Of a stretch of DNA of 48,545 nt, positions 8,836-17,744 are shown piece by piece. The position numbers and the translations under genes are program-made. The notes beneath the pieces were generated by a model. It saw only the letters and a program-made list of their open reading frames with translations, searched no databases and was not told where the DNA came from. Origin of the DNA: an uncultured Saprospiraceae bacterium (GTDB lineage: Bacteria; Bacteroidota; Bacteroidia; Chitinophagales; Saprospiraceae); the NCBI GenBank assembly GCA_937941095.1, contig CALDYJ010000015.1:1-48545 (forward strand). The letters run 5' to 3'. Each line of letters begins with the position of its first letter. Positions within the stretch are counted from its first letter, which is position 1.

Positions 8836-10108
8836 CTATGTCTTCTATTTTCATCTTTATTTGACTGTAAGTTTTAATTCTGTGGTAAATGAATAATGAT
8901 GCCAATAAGAGACACATCATGCACAACTGAATAGTAACTACTTCTTGAATGCTTTCATGCCTATGCTGAATAAAGATAATTTGGACAATGCCTATTATTA
9001 AGCTTATCCAAACTGGTAAATAATTGTCAAGAGAAACATGATAGTAAACAAAAACTGTAGCACAAGAAAAAATAGTTATACTTAAAGCATATTGCCAAAG
9101 TAAATTTGAAACGCCTAAATATGCTTCACCAAATAAAATTCTTACAGCTGTAGTATCAAAAGCATAACATACAAAGCTTATGCTTAATCCAAAGGCAAAA
9201 ACCAAAAACATAGATGACCAAAATAAATGTTTATGGGGTTCTCCTTTTTTTTCCAATTCAATTACTTTAGGAAATAAAACTGTTATGGCGGTAAAGGATC
9301 CAAATAGTATAACCAAACCTACCAATGATATCGATGAATATAATCCTGCGTCAACATCTGAAAAAAAGTGCTTTACTTGAAAAATGCTGCTGTTTACGAT
9401 CAAAATTCGACTAAATTCAAACAATGCAATAGAAAAGAAGATTTTCCCAATCTTGCTAATTCCTTTAAGATTAAATGACATGGAACTTTTTGCTAAAAAC
9501 TTTCTATGCAACCAAGATGTCAATATAAAAGATAGGATGAAACCAATGGAAATGCTTTCTATTATAGCTTCGGGTTTGAAAAGTATTAATATATACAGTG
9601 CACTGATAGTACAAATTGCCCTGATAAGCATCTCCTTAAAATAAGTATCTATTAGTTTTATAAATTTCTCAGCAGATTGATAAAATCCTCTTTTGACACA
9701 AAGTTTGAAATAAAAAGGTATACCAAGTATTAAAATGTATAAAGATAAAGAACTGTCAAAATTTAAAAATTTACTTACGAAAGGAACTGTAAAGATTAGG
9801 CAGACAGAAAGTACTATGGAAAATACATTTGTAAAATTATATATCCTTTGAACAAATTTATCTCTTTTCTCTTCTCCTTTTGATACTGCTACTTCAGAAC
9901 TAATCTTGGCAGTTGTCATTTGTAGTGATAATGCAATAAATGATAGGAATAAAACAATAGAAGATATAATATGCGCAGTTGAAAAATCTGCTGGCCCTAA
10001 AATTCTTCCAACAATAAGAAATAGAAAATAATTTCCCAAGTTGACTATTACAGTTGCTCCAAAAAGAAAAACAACAAGTCCGTATTTTTTAATTATATAT
10101 TGGCCCAT
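8801..10108 (-). CDS. MOP-superfamily polysaccharide flippase
   Basis: This 435-residue protein is hydrophobic throughout, with 12-14 predicted helices. The N-terminal pattern (a helix, then VGRILGPADFSTAHIISS) is characteristic of Wzx/RfbX-like lipid-linked oligosaccharide flippases. It would move a lipid-linked glycan across the inner membrane. It converges on the hydrolase gene and overlaps its 3' end by 35 bases, so the two messages are complementary there. A T9SS cargo gene lies 77 bases upstream on the same strand. Together with the GT2, GT-C-like and hydrolase genes it completes a plausible synthesis and export set, although no Wzy-type polymerase or outer-membrane exporter is visible in the window. 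Confidence 0.85.
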   Translation of the reverse strand: MGQYIIKKYGLVVFLFGATVIVNLGNYFLFLIVGRILGPADFSTAHIISSIVLFLSFIALSLQMTTAKISSEVAVSKGEEKRDKFVQRIYNFTNVFSIVLSVCLIFTVPFVSKFLNFDSSLSLYILILGIPFYFKLCVKRGFYQSAEKFIKLIDTYFKEMLIRAICTISALYILILFKPEAIIESISIGFILSFILTSWLHRKFLAKSSMSFNLKGISKIGKIFFSIALFEFSRILIVNSSIFQVKHFFSDVDAGLYSSISLVGLVILFGSFTAITVLFPKVIELEKKGEPHKHLFWSSMFLVFAFGLSISFVCYAFDTTAVRILFGEAYLGVSNLLWQYALSITIFSCATVFVYYHVSLDNYLPVWISLIIGIVQIIFIQHRHESIQEVVTIQLCMMCLLLASLFIYHRIKTYSQIKMKIEDIANPLQKVLIDS

Positions 10109-10185
10109 AAGCGTTTTAAACCATTTTTAGTAATAGTTATTTATTTTTTGGGCTGCATGTTTGTAGTAAATAGGGGATGGCGTAT

Positions 10186-12969
10186 TTATTCGCTAATTAA
10201 AAATTTATCTCCTATAATTCTTCCTTCAGATGTGATGATTTGAATAAAGTAAAATCCTTTTTCCATGTAGCTTAGTTTCTTTAGGCTAATTTCGTTCATA
10301 CCCTTTAAGAAAATCCCTTCCATCTGATCTACTTGTTTACCTTCTGCATTAATAATCGAAAGAGTATAGGTCTCATCAGTTTCTGATGAGATTAAACAAC
10401 GTGCTGTATCGTTAAATGGATTAGGTTGAATACTAATATTATTCAAGTTTTCAGCTTGACTTGAAGATTCATTTTTATCATTATTGAATGACAAGTTATT
10501 CAAGTTAATTTCAATATCCTTTGGATTATTTGATTGGTGTTTATACTTGAAATGAATAGATTCTATCTCTTTCCAATCAATAGGCATCTTCGATATGAAC
10601 TCATCCTTGCTTAGCTTGTATTCATGAGACTCTTCGTTTAATATGATTTGTGTTCTAGCTTGATCGTCCCAATTTTCTATTTTATGATTTATAAGCGACA
10701 CTTCCAAAATGACATTACCACTTGCTTCAAAACTTAAAAAATTGTATTCATCTAAATCTTCAGGGCTAAACTTGATGTTTATGGATCTATAAATTGACAA
10801 ATTCTCAGAGACCTTTGCTTTAAGTGAAATGTTTCTATTTAATTTATAAGAAGTTTCTTCATCGATTGATTGTGAATCGTTATTGTTAATCTGGTAAACT
10901 GTTAAATGATCAACATCTTCATTATAATCAACTCCCCATATTCCATCAGCAATAAATAAGTCATCGACATCACCTTTCTCACTCGTCATTCTAAGGCCTA
11001 CATTAAAAGCACTTTCTAATGGAATTACAAAATGTTGTTTTATAGATCCATTCATTTCAAAGGTTTCCATTACATGTTCTTTTTCGCCAAGTTCTGTGAG
11101 CGTTTTATTACCTTCAATTCGAATTTGTTTGCTGTTATTTTTATTTTTTACAAACATTTTTAGATCACCATTTTTTAGCTCGGCATGACTAATGTATACC
11201 CTTGGTGGAATTCCGGTGTTTATAGTTCTGATGGGTGCTATTTGATTTATTTTTTCAATACTTTTATTTAGCATCAGGTTCAAATGGTTTATACTGTTCG
11301 CCCAAATCTGCATATTTACAAAGGCTCCTTCTTTTTGAGTATATTTTTCTTGTTTCCAGTAATTTTCAATATGTGAATTACCTTCTTCAAAATGTATAGA
11401 AAAGCTCAAGGCGTATTCTTTTATACCATTTCTTTGCATGATTTCTGCCATTATCAATTGCTTGTCTTCATACAGGATTGTAGATATGTCTGTAATTTGA
11501 GCCCCATCTAATCGATCACAGATAGTTTTAGTATGTTCGTACACTTCACCTTCTGTTTTGAGTAATAATGTACTTGCTACTCTTTTAGAATCTTTATATA
11601 CATCGGTCGCGAAGACATCTGTAGCATTAGTAAGCTGAATGAGGTCAGTAGGAGTGCTTATGAATGTCTCACTTTCTGGAATTGTATTTTGGACAATAAA
11701 TGCTCTTAAATCAATTTCATTTCTTACATTTTTTAACTTATTAATACTTTGTTCATATTTTAGAAAATCCTTTTTGTCTACTTTCCTTTTTCTTCTTGCA
11801 TTGTTTCTTTTAGCAATCGCTACTACCATATTGTCATTGCTCTCTAATCCACCTTGATTTGATGTAGTCGTGCTACAGTCAGGGTCAAGATCATCGATAA
11901 GACCATCACCATCGTCATCTAAACCATTATCGCAAACTTCAGTGCAATATGAAAAGGCTTGGCATTCTGAATCCATGCAATCAATCTTTCCATCACCATC
12001 ATCATCCAAACCATTATTGCAAATTTCCACTATACATAAATTTGATTTTTCACAATCAGGGTCATCACAGTCTAATAATCCATCACCGTCATCATCTATT
12101 CCATTTTTACAACTTGTTTCAAATGTAGAGTTAGCCATCAAACAGTTTAAACCGTCTAACCAGGAAAAATTACCTGTGGCATTTAGTACTTCTGTTGCTT
12201 GAAAGTTAGTTACATCAAGTGAATATATCTTTCCACTCACACCATTTAATGCAAAAAGACCTCCATCACTAGTTGACCACATGGAGCCATAGTATCCGAC
12301 TTCCTGATTTATTGGACCTGCTAAATTATATTTTTTGACATCTTTTGTATTTACATTTATTTCTATAAGTTCATTTTCATTGCTCACTGAATAAAGTAAT
12401 CCGTTTATTCTACTAAAAGCAAAATCAGTTCCTCCTGGATATAAAATACCCGTCGATTTGTATTCAGGTTCACTAACATTGACGTCAACAAACATGATTT
12501 CTGAATCATAGTTTGCTTGGTAGAGAATACCATTTTGATCAAATGCACCCATAAAGTATACATCGTTTGTAGTATGCCATAAACCCAAATCTTCAGATTT
12601 TCCGTTTTGATTTATCATAACTAAGCGAGGTGAAGATCCATTTCCTGTTTTTGCAGATGCATATATATGTCCATCTTTATGATTGAATGCTGCTCCATTA
12701 ATTTCGCTGACACCTTTCAGCTTAAATAAATTTGTATAAATACCATTTTCGACAGATAGGGTACCGAAGTATTTATTGTCGAATATAATATGAAGGTTTT
12801 CGTCACATTCATAGCAAAAGGTAGAATTTATGCATTCTTGATCAAGGCAATCTATTTTGCCATCTCCATCGTCATCTACTCGATTCCAGCATATCTCAAC
12901 CTGTGAGTAAGTCGTTTGAATTCCTAGTAAACAAAAGGCAAAAACTAAATTTGTAATTGATATTTTCAT
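10186..12969 (-). CDS. T9SS type A cargo with beta-propeller and MopE-type metal-binding repeats
   Basis: This 927-residue protein has a signal peptide (about 1-22). A Cys/Asp repeat with core DDDGDGKIDC (about 26-53) follows, then a propeller-like region (about 55-275) with an NHL/SMP-30 flavour. Three more copies of the Asp repeat lie at about 283-365 (DDDGDGLLDC, DDDGDGKIDC, DDDGDGLIDD). This motif matches the putative metal-binding MopE-type repeat (PF11617-like). A Lys/Arg-rich stretch (NNARRKRKVDKKD, about 390) comes next, then a beta-rich region. The tail (about 850-927) is a type A sorting domain: IQPNPFNDTA, then YTLSIINAEGKQV and the final GRIIGDKFLISE. It should be exported by T9SS and processed at the surface. 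It may belong with the flippase downstream. Function beyond surface location is unknown. Confidence 0.85.
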   Translation of the reverse strand: MKISITNLVFAFCLLGIQTTYSQVEICWNRVDDDGDGKIDCLDQECINSTFCYECDENLHIIFDNKYFGTLSVENGIYTNLFKLKGVSEINGAAFNHKDGHIYASAKTGNGSSPRLVMINQNGKSEDLGLWHTTNDVYFMGAFDQNGILYQANYDSEIMFVDVNVSEPEYKSTGILYPGGTDFAFSRINGLLYSVSNENELIEINVNTKDVKKYNLAGPINQEVGYYGSMWSTSDGGLFALNGVSGKIYSLDVTNFQATEVLNATGNFSWLDGLNCLMANSTFETSCKNGIDDDGDGLLDCDDPDCEKSNLCIVEICNNGLDDDGDGKIDCMDSECQAFSYCTEVCDNGLDDDGDGLIDDLDPDCSTTTSNQGGLESNDNMVVAIAKRNNARRKRKVDKKDFLKYEQSINKLKNVRNEIDLRAFIVQNTIPESETFISTPTDLIQLTNATDVFATDVYKDSKRVASTLLLKTEGEVYEHTKTICDRLDGAQITDISTILYEDKQLIMAEIMQRNGIKEYALSFSIHFEEGNSHIENYWKQEKYTQKEGAFVNMQIWANSINHLNLMLNKSIEKINQIAPIRTINTGIPPRVYISHAELKNGDLKMFVKNKNNSKQIRIEGNKTLTELGEKEHVMETFEMNGSIKQHFVIPLESAFNVGLRMTSEKGDVDDLFIADGIWGVDYNEDVDHLTVYQINNNDSQSIDEETSYKLNRNISLKAKVSENLSIYRSINIKFSPEDLDEYNFLSFEASGNVILEVSLINHKIENWDDQARTQIILNEESHEYKLSKDEFISKMPIDWKEIESIHFKYKHQSNNPKDIEINLNNLSFNNDKNESSSQAENLNNISIQPNPFNDTARCLISSETDETYTLSIINAEGKQVDQMEGIFLKGMNEISLKKLSYMEKGFYFIQIITSEGRIIGDKFLISE

Positions 12970-13539
12970 GGTATATGGTTTATTCTCTCATGCTTTAAAT
13001 TTCAAAATTGTTGCCATAAAGTAGATCCGTTTGCACTATCGTATGATTTATTTTCAAATATTAATTGCTGTTATATATATCCGGTGCATTTCCAGAAAAT
13101 AAAAGATTACTTCTTTTGTCAATTTATGATAAATATTAAATTGTAGCCCTGACTCATTTAAACCAAGGTGATATGGATGAAATGCTTAATGAAAAATGTA
13201 ATACGTTGTCACAATCCATAGAATTGAAAAGTATTTTTAAATGTAGAATCCCACCATGAATCACAAATGCTAGTTTTATGTGCATCCACTCTCGATGCTT
13301 GAATATAGATTTTAACACTTAAAGTTTAGCATTTCCCATATTTCGCTTTACATTTACTTTCCAACCAAAAACCCATCCCGCCGATTTCATTAACTAGAGG
13401 ATCTAATTAGTACCAATCTTTGATTGGTGTACGTTTATGAGCATTCCCCTCATTCCCAATTTAGGTCCAGTTTAAAATTGACTTTTAAAGTTTATTCTTT
13501 TAGTCTTAGCCACTTATAGCTAAGAATAAATTTAAATGT
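12970..13539. other. Divergent intergenic region
   Basis: About 570 bases separate two divergent genes for secreted proteins and should hold both promoters. I saw no exact TTTG-N19-TAnnTTTG pair. A near-palindrome at 13410-13432 (CCAATC-TTT-GATTGG core inside GTA...TAC) lies about 110 bases before the cargo start and could be an operator or small hairpin. A frame of about 38 codons ends near 13258 (reading LNQGDMDEMLNEKCNTLSQS), but it has no good start and I do not call it a gene. Confidence 0.4.
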
Positions 13540-16500
13540 ATGGGCAAAATGTATAAACCATTTCTTTTCCTTTTAATATTCATTCAAGGATCGCTAAACG
13601 TATTTTCTCAGTGTGATAACCAAATACCATTTCACTTTGTAGACCTTACAGCCGATTTGAATAGTGCCGTTACTTTGACTGTCGGAAGTCAAAATGCCTT
13701 AAAATGTTGCAATGATCAGGCTGATGGCATCGAATGTGAAATAATACAAATTTGGCTAAATTCAGAAGCTCAAGGGTTCCAAATAAGCGCTGATAAAAAC
13801 GCTTGTTCACTCTCTTTGTATGAAGGAGCATCCTGCCCTTTGTTTGTGGAACTAGATTTATGTGACCCTATTTGTGTAGCTGAGAATAATCTACAATTTA
13901 CCTTATGCAAAGAAGGAGTACTGGAAGAGAGTTCTTTAACTTTCAGATCTATTGCTTGTTGCTTAGGACAACCATTTTTATTTGGACAACCTTGCGCCGG
14001 TAGTAGCTTTACTTTAAGGTCAAATGTAACAGACCCCAACACAAGTTTTGAATGGTTTGATGAAGAACCGGTAAATGCTTCCATTTCTTCTTTTTCAAAT
14101 GAAGCTAGACCAACTGTTTCGGGTTTAGAAGCTGGCTCCTATACTTTTTGGCTGATTTTGAAGAATGCAGATTGCGAGACTGAACCAATGCCATTGACCA
14201 TAGAAGTATTACCAAGTCCTTCGGTTACTGCAAGTATGTCAGGAGGAGACTGCGGAGAAAATATACAACTAATGGCAGAAGTAGATCCACCTGGTGATTA
14301 TACTTTTCTGTGGTCTGGACCAAATAATTTCTTTTCCTCTAGTCAAAATACAGAAATCATTGAACCGGATCAATCTTCTATTGGAACCTATGTATTAAAT
14401 GTGTTTAGTAATGATGGTTGTAATGCCCCAACGGCAAGCATCGATATCTTGGAAGTAGAGGAATTTAATCAAGAACTTGATATTTTTAGCACTGCACTTT
14501 TTATTTGCGAAGGTCAAGAACTTACTCTTTTTACAAACTTAGTCGCAGGTGATGACATCACCTACACTTGGACACATACTAATCTTTTAGGGCAAGTTCA
14601 AACCTATACGACCACGAGCCCAACAATAATTTTCGATGTAGCAAGTGAGACCCAAAATGGGGTCTATAGCGTTAGTGCCTCAAATGGAAATTGTAGTACT
14701 GATCCATCTCCGTTATTTGAAGTAGAAGTGCAAGTGATACCAGTGCCAGTTATCAATGCTCAAGATTCTTATTGTTCAGGTGATGACATTGTGCTTTCAA
14801 GTTTATTAATAGATGGTGCAACTTACTTGTGGACAGGCCCGAATGGTTTGACTTCAAGTGATACAGATTTTATCATCCCAGCTGCTGGTCTCAGTGATGC
14901 AGGTCTTTATGCATTGCAGATTAATTTAAATGGATGCAGTTCTGAACTTAGTACCATTCAAATTGAAATTACCGAAGGAATAAGTGAAACTCTAAATATA
15001 TTCAGTACAAGTTTTACATCTTGTGAAGGAGATGCTTATACTTTATTTACAAATTTTATTGATGGAACTGATATTGTATATGCATGGACGCACATTAATC
15101 TGATGGGACAAAGCCTCACATTTACTACTTCTGAACCAAGCTTAGTTTTTAATGAATTAAGTATGGAACAAGCTGGTGTTTATTCGGTGATTGCTACCAA
15201 TGGAACTTGTGAAAGCAATCCGGCAGAATTATTTGAATTGGAAGTATTTTCTTTACCAGCAGCTCCTCAAATAGTAGGGGAATCTAATTTGTGTGAAGGC
15301 GATAACCTCTTGCTTACCGCAAAAGTCACTGATCCATTGCTTACATTTGATTGGTCAGGCCCAAATGGTTTTACTTCTAATGAAACTACTATTGATATAA
15401 AGAATCTTCCATCTTCTATGGCAGGACCTTATACATTACAAGTAAGTTCCAATGGCTGTAATTCAGAAACCACAATAGTGAATGTTCTCTTAAATCCAAT
15501 TCCACCATCTTTTACTATTGCAAATGATGGCCCTGTATGTGAGGGCGATAGCATTAAATTCTTTGTCCTGAATGCTGATGCAGCGTTTATTTATACATGG
15601 ATTGACGCTCAGAGTAATACAACTTTAGGTCAAGGTGAAGAAATTAATTTAGCACCCAATTTAATAGAAAATGGTCAACTAATTTCATTGCAAATTGCAA
15701 ATCAAGAAGGTTGTATCTATGACGCATTAAGTGTAAACGATACTGATGGACAAGCAGAAATTGAAATAATACCTGTACCATTAGAATCTGCAGATGCTGG
15801 TCAAAATGGGATTTCTTGTGATGGAACTTATGGTTTAGAGGCTATCGAACTTTCCCTATCTGGGAATGCATTTGGTTTTTGGTCAAATGTAAATGGAGAA
15901 ATAATGATCGATGATCCTCTAAACCCAAACACTACTGCTTCTAATTTAAACATTGGAGAAAACATTTTGCTCTGGCAAATTGAAAACGATGTTTGTGGCA
16001 TCGTTTCTACTGATACATTACTAGTTACTTATATCGAAGCGCCAATTTTAGGCGATGACGAATTCATGACTTCATCAAATACCACTTTAGAAAGCATTGA
16101 TCTTTTTACAAACGATGAATTTATAAATGAATTTTTTATAGTCAGTGAAATCAGTAAAAGCGATTTAGGTGAGCTTCTAGAAAATGGAGATGGCACCTAT
16201 GAATTTATACCCAATCAAAATGCTTCAGGTACTGCATCTTTTGTTTATACAATATGTGCGATTGATTGCAGTGACTTTTGCTTTGATGCTAATTTAAAAA
16301 TCAACATAGAAGGAAATACTGATTGTCTTTTTCCAACAGTAATTACTCCAAATGGAGACAACTATAATGATGCATTAAGTATATACTGCATAGAATCATT
16401 TGAAGGGTCTAGCATCCAAATATTCAATCGGTGGGGAGAAACAGTCTACGAAAGCATGGATTACAAAAATGACTGGGAAGGTACTTACAATTCAGAACCA

Positions 16501-16587
16501 TTACCAGTAGGAACCTACTTTTATATTTTAACTATGAATGATGAAGGAAAAACAAAACACAATGGCCATGTCTATTTACAAAGATAA
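13540..16587 (+). CDS. T9SS type B (CHU_C) cargo with Ig/PKD-like repeats
   Basis: This 1015-residue protein has a signal peptide (ending NVFSQ). An ATG at 13549, three codons in, is an equally good start. The body is a row of Ig/PKD-like domains marked by CEGD or CEGQ and FDWSGPNGFTS-type motifs. A two-domain unit is duplicated: residues about 314-400 and 486-569 are close copies (both have FSTxxxxCEG, TLFTN, YxWTHxNLxGQ and GVYSV), giving a period near 172 residues. The C-terminus (about 930-1015) is the gliding-associated CHU_C domain: FPTVITPNGDNYND, IQIFNRWGETVYES, and VGTYFYILTMND. Type B cargo is attached to the surface by T9SS with the help of PorP/SprF partners, and such a gene follows directly. 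An adhesin or surface-filament role is inferred. Confidence 0.9.
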   Translation: MGKMYKPFLFLLIFIQGSLNVFSQCDNQIPFHFVDLTADLNSAVTLTVGSQNALKCCNDQADGIECEIIQIWLNSEAQGFQISADKNACSLSLYEGASCPLFVELDLCDPICVAENNLQFTLCKEGVLEESSLTFRSIACCLGQPFLFGQPCAGSSFTLRSNVTDPNTSFEWFDEEPVNASISSFSNEARPTVSGLEAGSYTFWLILKNADCETEPMPLTIEVLPSPSVTASMSGGDCGENIQLMAEVDPPGDYTFLWSGPNNFFSSSQNTEIIEPDQSSIGTYVLNVFSNDGCNAPTASIDILEVEEFNQELDIFSTALFICEGQELTLFTNLVAGDDITYTWTHTNLLGQVQTYTTTSPTIIFDVASETQNGVYSVSASNGNCSTDPSPLFEVEVQVIPVPVINAQDSYCSGDDIVLSSLLIDGATYLWTGPNGLTSSDTDFIIPAAGLSDAGLYALQINLNGCSSELSTIQIEITEGISETLNIFSTSFTSCEGDAYTLFTNFIDGTDIVYAWTHINLMGQSLTFTTSEPSLVFNELSMEQAGVYSVIATNGTCESNPAELFELEVFSLPAAPQIVGESNLCEGDNLLLTAKVTDPLLTFDWSGPNGFTSNETTIDIKNLPSSMAGPYTLQVSSNGCNSETTIVNVLLNPIPPSFTIANDGPVCEGDSIKFFVLNADAAFIYTWIDAQSNTTLGQGEEINLAPNLIENGQLISLQIANQEGCIYDALSVNDTDGQAEIEIIPVPLESADAGQNGISCDGTYGLEAIELSLSGNAFGFWSNVNGEIMIDDPLNPNTTASNLNIGENILLWQIENDVCGIVSTDTLLVTYIEAPILGDDEFMTSSNTTLESIDLFTNDEFINEFFIVSEISKSDLGELLENGDGTYEFIPNQNASGTASFVYTICAIDCSDFCFDANLKINIEGNTDCLFPTVITPNGDNYNDALSIYCIESFEGSSIQIFNRWGETVYESMDYKNDWEGTYNSEPLPVGTYFYILTMNDEGKTKHNGHVYLQR

Positions 16588-16590
16588 GGT

Positions 16591-16650
16591 GATAATGTGT
16601 TGATGTGGCAATGCGAAATTTTAGAGTGCCCGAAAGACAAAGGACTAAAG
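16591..16650 (+). repeat. Intergenic repeat, copy A
   Basis: This 60-bp element begins three bases after the cargo stop. It reads GATAATGTGTTGATGTG, then a GAAATTTTAGAGT block, then CCCGAAAGACAAAGGACTAAAG. It is nearly identical to copy B on the far side of the PorP gene, and its last third recurs elsewhere in the window. The GTG inside it opens a spurious N-terminal extension of the PorP frame. Confidence 0.75.
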
Positions 16651-16685
16651 ATGAAAACCTTTATGTTTCAAAAAATAAAAAAAAC

Positions 16686-17639
16686 ATGAATAAAATAATA
16701 CTATTCTTGCTATCATTTATAATAATCTGTACGACACTTCGTGCTCAGCAAGATCCACATTATACCCAATTTATGTTCAACAAGTTAGCATTTAATCCCG
16801 CTTACGCAGGCTCTGCAAACGGGACATGCTTAACAGGTTTGTACAGAAATCAATGGGTCGGATTTGAAGGCCATCCCATAACCCAAGTGTTAAGTGCCCA
16901 TACTGCTTTAAGAGATGATAGAGTAGGGCTTGGCCTTTCAATGGTTAGGGATAGAATTGGACCGAGTACATCGATAAACATCCAAATGAGTTATGCTTAT
17001 AGAATAAAAATTAATAAAGGAAATCTAGCCTTTGGCTTAATGGGAAGATTCCATGACTATAAGCTAGATTTTTCTGATTCTGACACAAATGATTCATTTG
17101 ATTTACTTTTAGATGCTGCAGATACGAATCGCGCACTGATAAATGCTGGTGCAGGCGTATACTATGAAAATGATTATTTCTATGCAGGCTTTTCTGTTCC
17201 TAGATTAATCAAAAACGACATTAGCCTCCTACCAAATGATGCTGGGAACATATCGTCTACCGGAACGGAGGAATCACATGCCTTTTTAATGCTTGGTGCA
17301 TTGATCCCGTTAAGTGAAAAAATAAAATTTAAACCAGCAGGTATTTTAAAATATGCTAATAATGCACCGTTGAATTTTGATATCCATGCAGGCCTTCTTT
17401 TTAATAACTTAATCCATGCAGGAGTAAGTTACAGATTAGGAGAAACCAGCATTTCAAATATGGGAGAGTCATTAGATTTTGTTTTGCAATTATACCTAAA
17501 TGAATATTTCACCTTAGGCGGTGCATTTGATTTTACTTTGTCTGAATTAGCAGATTTTCAAACAGGTAGCTTTGAAATATTAATGAAATATTGCCACCAA
17601 AAAGAAAGAGAGAAAGTTACGAATCCTCGATTCTTTTAA
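16686..17639 (+). CDS. PorP/SprF family outer-membrane protein
   Basis: This 317-residue protein is a predicted outer-membrane barrel of the PorP/SprF family. The mature start QQDPHYTQFMFNKLAFNPAYAGS is the family hallmark, followed by LYRNQWVGFEGHP and DRVGLGLS. Members are needed to export or attach specific T9SS type B cargo, SprF with SprB being the known case. The frame stays open back to a GTG at 16605, but the upstream part is repeat DNA. The ATG at 16686 gives a good signal peptide (MNKIILFLLSF...LRAQ). It sits between a type B cargo gene and a PorE-like gene. The direct repeats on either side are unusual. Confidence 0.93.
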   Translation: MNKIILFLLSFIIICTTLRAQQDPHYTQFMFNKLAFNPAYAGSANGTCLTGLYRNQWVGFEGHPITQVLSAHTALRDDRVGLGLSMVRDRIGPSTSINIQMSYAYRIKINKGNLAFGLMGRFHDYKLDFSDSDTNDSFDLLLDAADTNRALINAGAGVYYENDYFYAGFSVPRLIKNDISLLPNDAGNISSTGTEESHAFLMLGALIPLSEKIKFKPAGILKYANNAPLNFDIHAGLLFNNLIHAGVSYRLGETSISNMGESLDFVLQLYLNEYFTLGGAFDFTLSELADFQTGSFEILMKYCHQKEREKVTNPRFF

Positions 17640-17661
17640 AGAAAAGATGATTGGATAATGT

Positions 17662-17720
17662 GATAATGTGTTGATGTGACAAAATGAAATTTTAGAGTAC
17701 CCGAAAGACCAAAGACCAAA
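17662..17720 (+). repeat. Intergenic repeat, copy B
   Basis: This 59-bp element lies 22 bases after the PorP stop and matches copy A over nearly its whole length, including the GAAATTTTAGAGT block. It ends in CCCGAAAGACCAAAGACCAAA. The two copies are direct repeats about 1.07 kb apart and enclose the PorP gene. Confidence 0.75.
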
Positions 17721-17744
17721 AAAAAATCAGAAAAACGATAAGTA

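Noticed and set aside
11870..12202. A 110-codon plus-strand frame with Ser/Pro-rich repeats
   Set aside because: It is the antisense of the repeated DDDGDG-coding DNA in the gene at 10186.
13139..13258. Short frame of about 38 codons in the divergent gap
   Set aside because: No good start codon, no known motif, and no neighbour in the same direction that would translate it.
16605..16685. N-terminal extension of the PorP protein from a GTG codon
   Set aside because: The extension lies inside and beyond a non-coding repeat that also occurs elsewhere, and the ATG at 16686 starts a proper signal peptide.
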